A stretch of 7,989 bases of DNA. Origin: Acidobacteriaceae bacterium (GTDB taxonomy: Bacteria; Acidobacteriota; Terriglobia; Terriglobales; Acidobacteriaceae). The number at the start of each line of letters is the position of its first letter. The stretch's first letter is position 1. Position numbers and translations under genes: made by a program. The notes beneath the pieces are model-generated. The model made no database searches and was not told where the DNA came from. It saw nothing but the letters and a program-made list of their open reading frames with translations. The stretch spans positions 183 to 8,171 of the forward strand of contig PLKU01000163.1 in assembly GCA_003140705.1 (NCBI GenBank), in the 5' to 3' direction. Positions 6,421 through 7,989 of the stretch are shown one piece after another.

Positions 6421-7491
6421 ATGGCATCCGATGTGGTTCCTTCCCTTGCGCCCCGCCAGGCTTCGCAGCTTGACGACCCGCTACTCAACGGTGAGTGGCT
6501 CGCCATCGCATGGTCGCGGGAGATCGAACCGGGAAAGCTGCTGGCGCGCCGCCTGATGGCCACAGATCTTGTTCTTTGGCGGTCGCAAGAGGGACTCCAC
6601 TGTTGGCGTGATCTGTGCGTTCATCGCGGTGCGCGGCTTTCGCTCGGCGCCATCCGGCCTGCGATGGTTCCTTCCGTTTCAGAGCCTGGTTCAAGCCGCA
6701 GCGAATGCCTTGTTTGTCCCTATCATGCCTGGGAATACGCGCCCTCCGGCGCATGCGTGCGTATTCCGGCCCATCCGGAGATGAAGCCGCCTTCGAAGGC
6801 ACGGGTGGAATCCTTCCAGGTGCGTGAGCGCTATGGGGTCGTATGGGTGGCGATGGGTGAGCCGCGTGGCCCTCTGCCAGACTTCCCTCTTCCCGAGTCT
6901 TCAGGATTCCGGACTGTCCTCGCCGGCCCTTACCGGTTTCGCGCCCTCGGACCGCGCGTGATTGAGAATCTTCTCGACGTTGCGCATCTGGGTTTTGTTC
7001 ATGCCGGATTGCTGGGTGATCCCGAACGCGGACAGGTGGAGGACTACGCTGTCACTGCCGGTTCATCTGGGATGGATTGGCGAGGCCCGGAGGCCCGTGA
7101 AATTCGCATATGGCAACCTGACCCCGACGGGACAGGAATGGCTGCGCTCGTCAATTATCGATACTGGGTAGATGGACCGTTGACAGCGGGCTTTGTCAAA
7201 ACAGAGGGCGTTCGACGCTTTGGGATTCTGGCCCAGGTTGCACCGGTTAATGCGGATAGCTGCGAGTCGCGCCTCATCATGAGCCTGAATTACGGAGACG
7301 AGGTTGCCGATGCAGAGCTTTTGGAATTCCAGGATCGTGTAACGGAACAGGACCGGGTTGTGGTTGAATCGCAACGGCCCGAGCTTCTGCCACTGGATCT
7401 TCAGGCCGAACTTCACCTCCGCTCCGACCGAATGGCAATTGCCTACCGCAAATGGCTGCGAGAAATCGGATTCACCTACGGGACGGCATGA
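6421..7491 (+). CDS. Rieske non-haem iron oxygenase, alpha subunit
   Basis: This 356-residue cytoplasmic oxygenase resembles the VanA-type ring-hydroxylating or demethylating group. The Rieske [2Fe-2S] ligands are C66-V-H68 (CVHRGARLS) and C99-P-Y-H102 (CPYHAWEY). The catalytic iron site is N183-x2-D186-x2-H189-x4-H194 in ENLLDVAHLGFVHAG, where D186 would bridge to the neighbouring Rieske centre; D311 is a candidate third ligand. The gap between the two Rieske halves is 30 residues, about 14 more than usual, because of a Pro/Ser-rich insert at about 77-95. ATG 6421 places the domain about 20 residues from the N-terminus, as in relatives. The frame is open from 6022, and ATG 6331 would add 30 residues not seen in the family. 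No reductase partner is in the window. It ends in an ATGA overlap with a permease gene and is divergent from a purine permease/deaminase pair. A nucleobase substrate, as proposed for HpxD, is therefore plausible but unproven. Confidence 0.88.
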   Translation: MASDVVPSLAPRQASQLDDPLLNGEWLAIAWSREIEPGKLLARRLMATDLVLWRSQEGLHCWRDLCVHRGARLSLGAIRPAMVPSVSEPGSSRSECLVCPYHAWEYAPSGACVRIPAHPEMKPPSKARVESFQVRERYGVVWVAMGEPRGPLPDFPLPESSGFRTVLAGPYRFRALGPRVIENLLDVAHLGFVHAGLLGDPERGQVEDYAVTAGSSGMDWRGPEAREIRIWQPDPDGTGMAALVNYRYWVDGPLTAGFVKTEGVRRFGILAQVAPVNADSCESRLIMSLNYGDEVADAELLEFQDRVTEQDRVVVESQRPELLPLDLQAELHLRSDRMAIAYRKWLREIGFTYGTA

Positions 7492-7989
7492 GCCAGGCCC
7501 TCACTCCCATGAACGCGCCACTTCATCATCGCCCTGCGTGGTTCACCTCCGGCGACATTGATGGCTTCTTTGGCCTGTTCTTTTCCGGGTTTCCCGATCT
7601 GCTGCTGATTGTGGGGCTGGCTCCTGTTTGCGGTTTTCCGGTGGAATTCGTAACTCACCAGGTGTTGCCTGGGGTAGCCATTTCCATTCTGGTGGGCAAC
7701 CTGTTGCGCACGCGCCGTAAGCTCGCGGGATTTCTTTAGGCGGCCGAAGTAGGCGTCGGTATCCGACTGCAGGCCAAGTAATACGTCTTCTACTCCGGGC
7801 TTAGCCCCGGCGCCGTTCACTAATTGGCGCATCTCCTCCGCGTCCCGGCGCGCAAACGCCAAGCTGTAAAGGTTGACCCAAAGCAATTCTTCATTGAGCT
7901 CGCGCGCCTGCACCTGCCGCAACACATCCCGGGCCTCATCAAACCGGCTCAAGTTGATTAAATCGCCCGCAACGTTTGTGTAATTGCGG
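7476..7989 (-). CDS. TPR-region protein (Ser/Thr kinase-type C-terminus), both ends missing
   Basis: The frame is open from the window end leftward; the 5' part lies beyond 7989. Residues visible in order are NYTNVAGDLINLSRFDEA, a TPR helix pair, then ELLWVNLYSLAFARRDAEEM, KPGVEDVLLGLQSDTDAYFG and RLKKSRELTARAQQVAHQNG. This series is typical of the TPR tails of acidobacterial PknB-like kinases, where KPG-x-ED and the SDTAAY-G pattern recur; the kinase domain itself is not in view. Family similarity stops near 7683-7690. From there to the stop at 7476 the frame simply reads antisense through the second permease and the Rieske gene end, giving an unrelated basic, Gln/Asn-rich tail. The genuine gene is therefore 3'-truncated in this sequence. 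An ATP-dependent or other TPR regulator is an alternative to a kinase. Confidence 0.6.
   Translation of the reverse strand, partial: RNYTNVAGDLINLSRFDEARDVLRQVQARELNEELLWVNLYSLAFARRDAEEMRQLVNGAGAKPGVEDVLLGLQSDTDAYFGRLKKSRELTARAQQVAHQNGNGYPRQHLVSYEFHRKTANRSQPHNQQQIGKPGKEQAKEAINVAGGEPRRAMMKWRVHGSEGLAHAVP
7488..7739 (+). pseudogene. N-terminal part of a second NCS2-like permease, broken at about 7703
   Basis: The start ATG overlaps the Rieske stop as ATGA, so the pair is translationally coupled. Residues 1-72 look like a true permease N-terminus: AWFTSGDIDGFFGLF, then a membrane segment DLLLIVGLAPVCGF, then HQVLPGVAISILVGNL. I recognise this as the opening of an NCS2-like (xanthine/uracil-type) permease family that normally continues after GNL with an aromatic FYAWQA-like run and some 400 more residues. 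Here it changes after GNL to LRTRRKLAGFL and stops at 7737-7739, giving 83 codons. That is far too short for a carrier, so it is a truncated gene or an artefact of a false join. The family recognition is from memory of consensus features. An intact copy would be a second purine or nucleobase importer serving the Rieske enzyme. Confidence 0.55.
7683..7706. other. Breakpoint joining two truncated genes tail-to-tail
   Basis: Rightward permease similarity runs to GNL (about 7703), and leftward TPR similarity runs to about HQN (about 7686). Each gene loses its expected continuation within the same ~20 bp, which both families can account for. This is what a join at short shared sequence looks like. 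It may be a real deletion or inversion, or an assembly chimera. No insertion sequence or target duplication is seen at the site. Confidence 0.5.

Overview
The window looks like part of a bacterial chromosome, most likely from Acidobacteriota. Three things suggest this: an ASPIC/UnbV protein beside a cytochrome c/TPR fusion, a TPR region of the kind found at the C-terminus of acidobacterial Ser/Thr kinases, and a moderately high GC content. The taxonomic call is inference from gene families; no rRNA or other marker gene is present.

Left part (1-3152, + strand): an apparent operon for exported proteins. It contains the 3' end of an ASPIC/UnbV (CRTAC1-like) gene, then a 791-residue secreted cytochrome c with five CxxCH haem sites, a beta-rich middle and five C-terminal TPRs. 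A small secreted Cys-containing protein of unknown function follows, and its start overlaps the cytochrome stop by 11 nt. A 286-nt gap with a possible promoter leads to a lone transglutaminase-like gene (3439-4050, +). A 333-nt convergent gap with no convincing gene follows.

Right part (4384-7739): two divergent gene pairs that together look like a purine or nucleobase use locus. Leftward lie an NCS2/NAT xanthine-urate type permease and a guanine-deaminase-like enzyme, joined by an ATGA overlap. Rightward lie a Rieske non-haem iron oxygenase and the first ~70 residues of a second NCS2-like permease, also joined by an ATGA overlap. Uptake, deamination and ring hydroxylation would fit together; the Rieske enzyme could act on a purine, as HpxD is reported to do in Klebsiella. 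The divergent control region holds a perfect 8-nt inverted repeat, one arm of which overlaps a TATGAT -10-like box.

Right edge: the second permease loses family similarity at about 7703. At the same place a leftward TPR/kinase-type gene, entering from beyond the window, also loses its family similarity. Two unrelated genes broken tail-to-tail at one spot point to a rearrangement or an assembly chimera. No tRNA, rRNA, CRISPR array, insertion sequence or convincing terminator was found.
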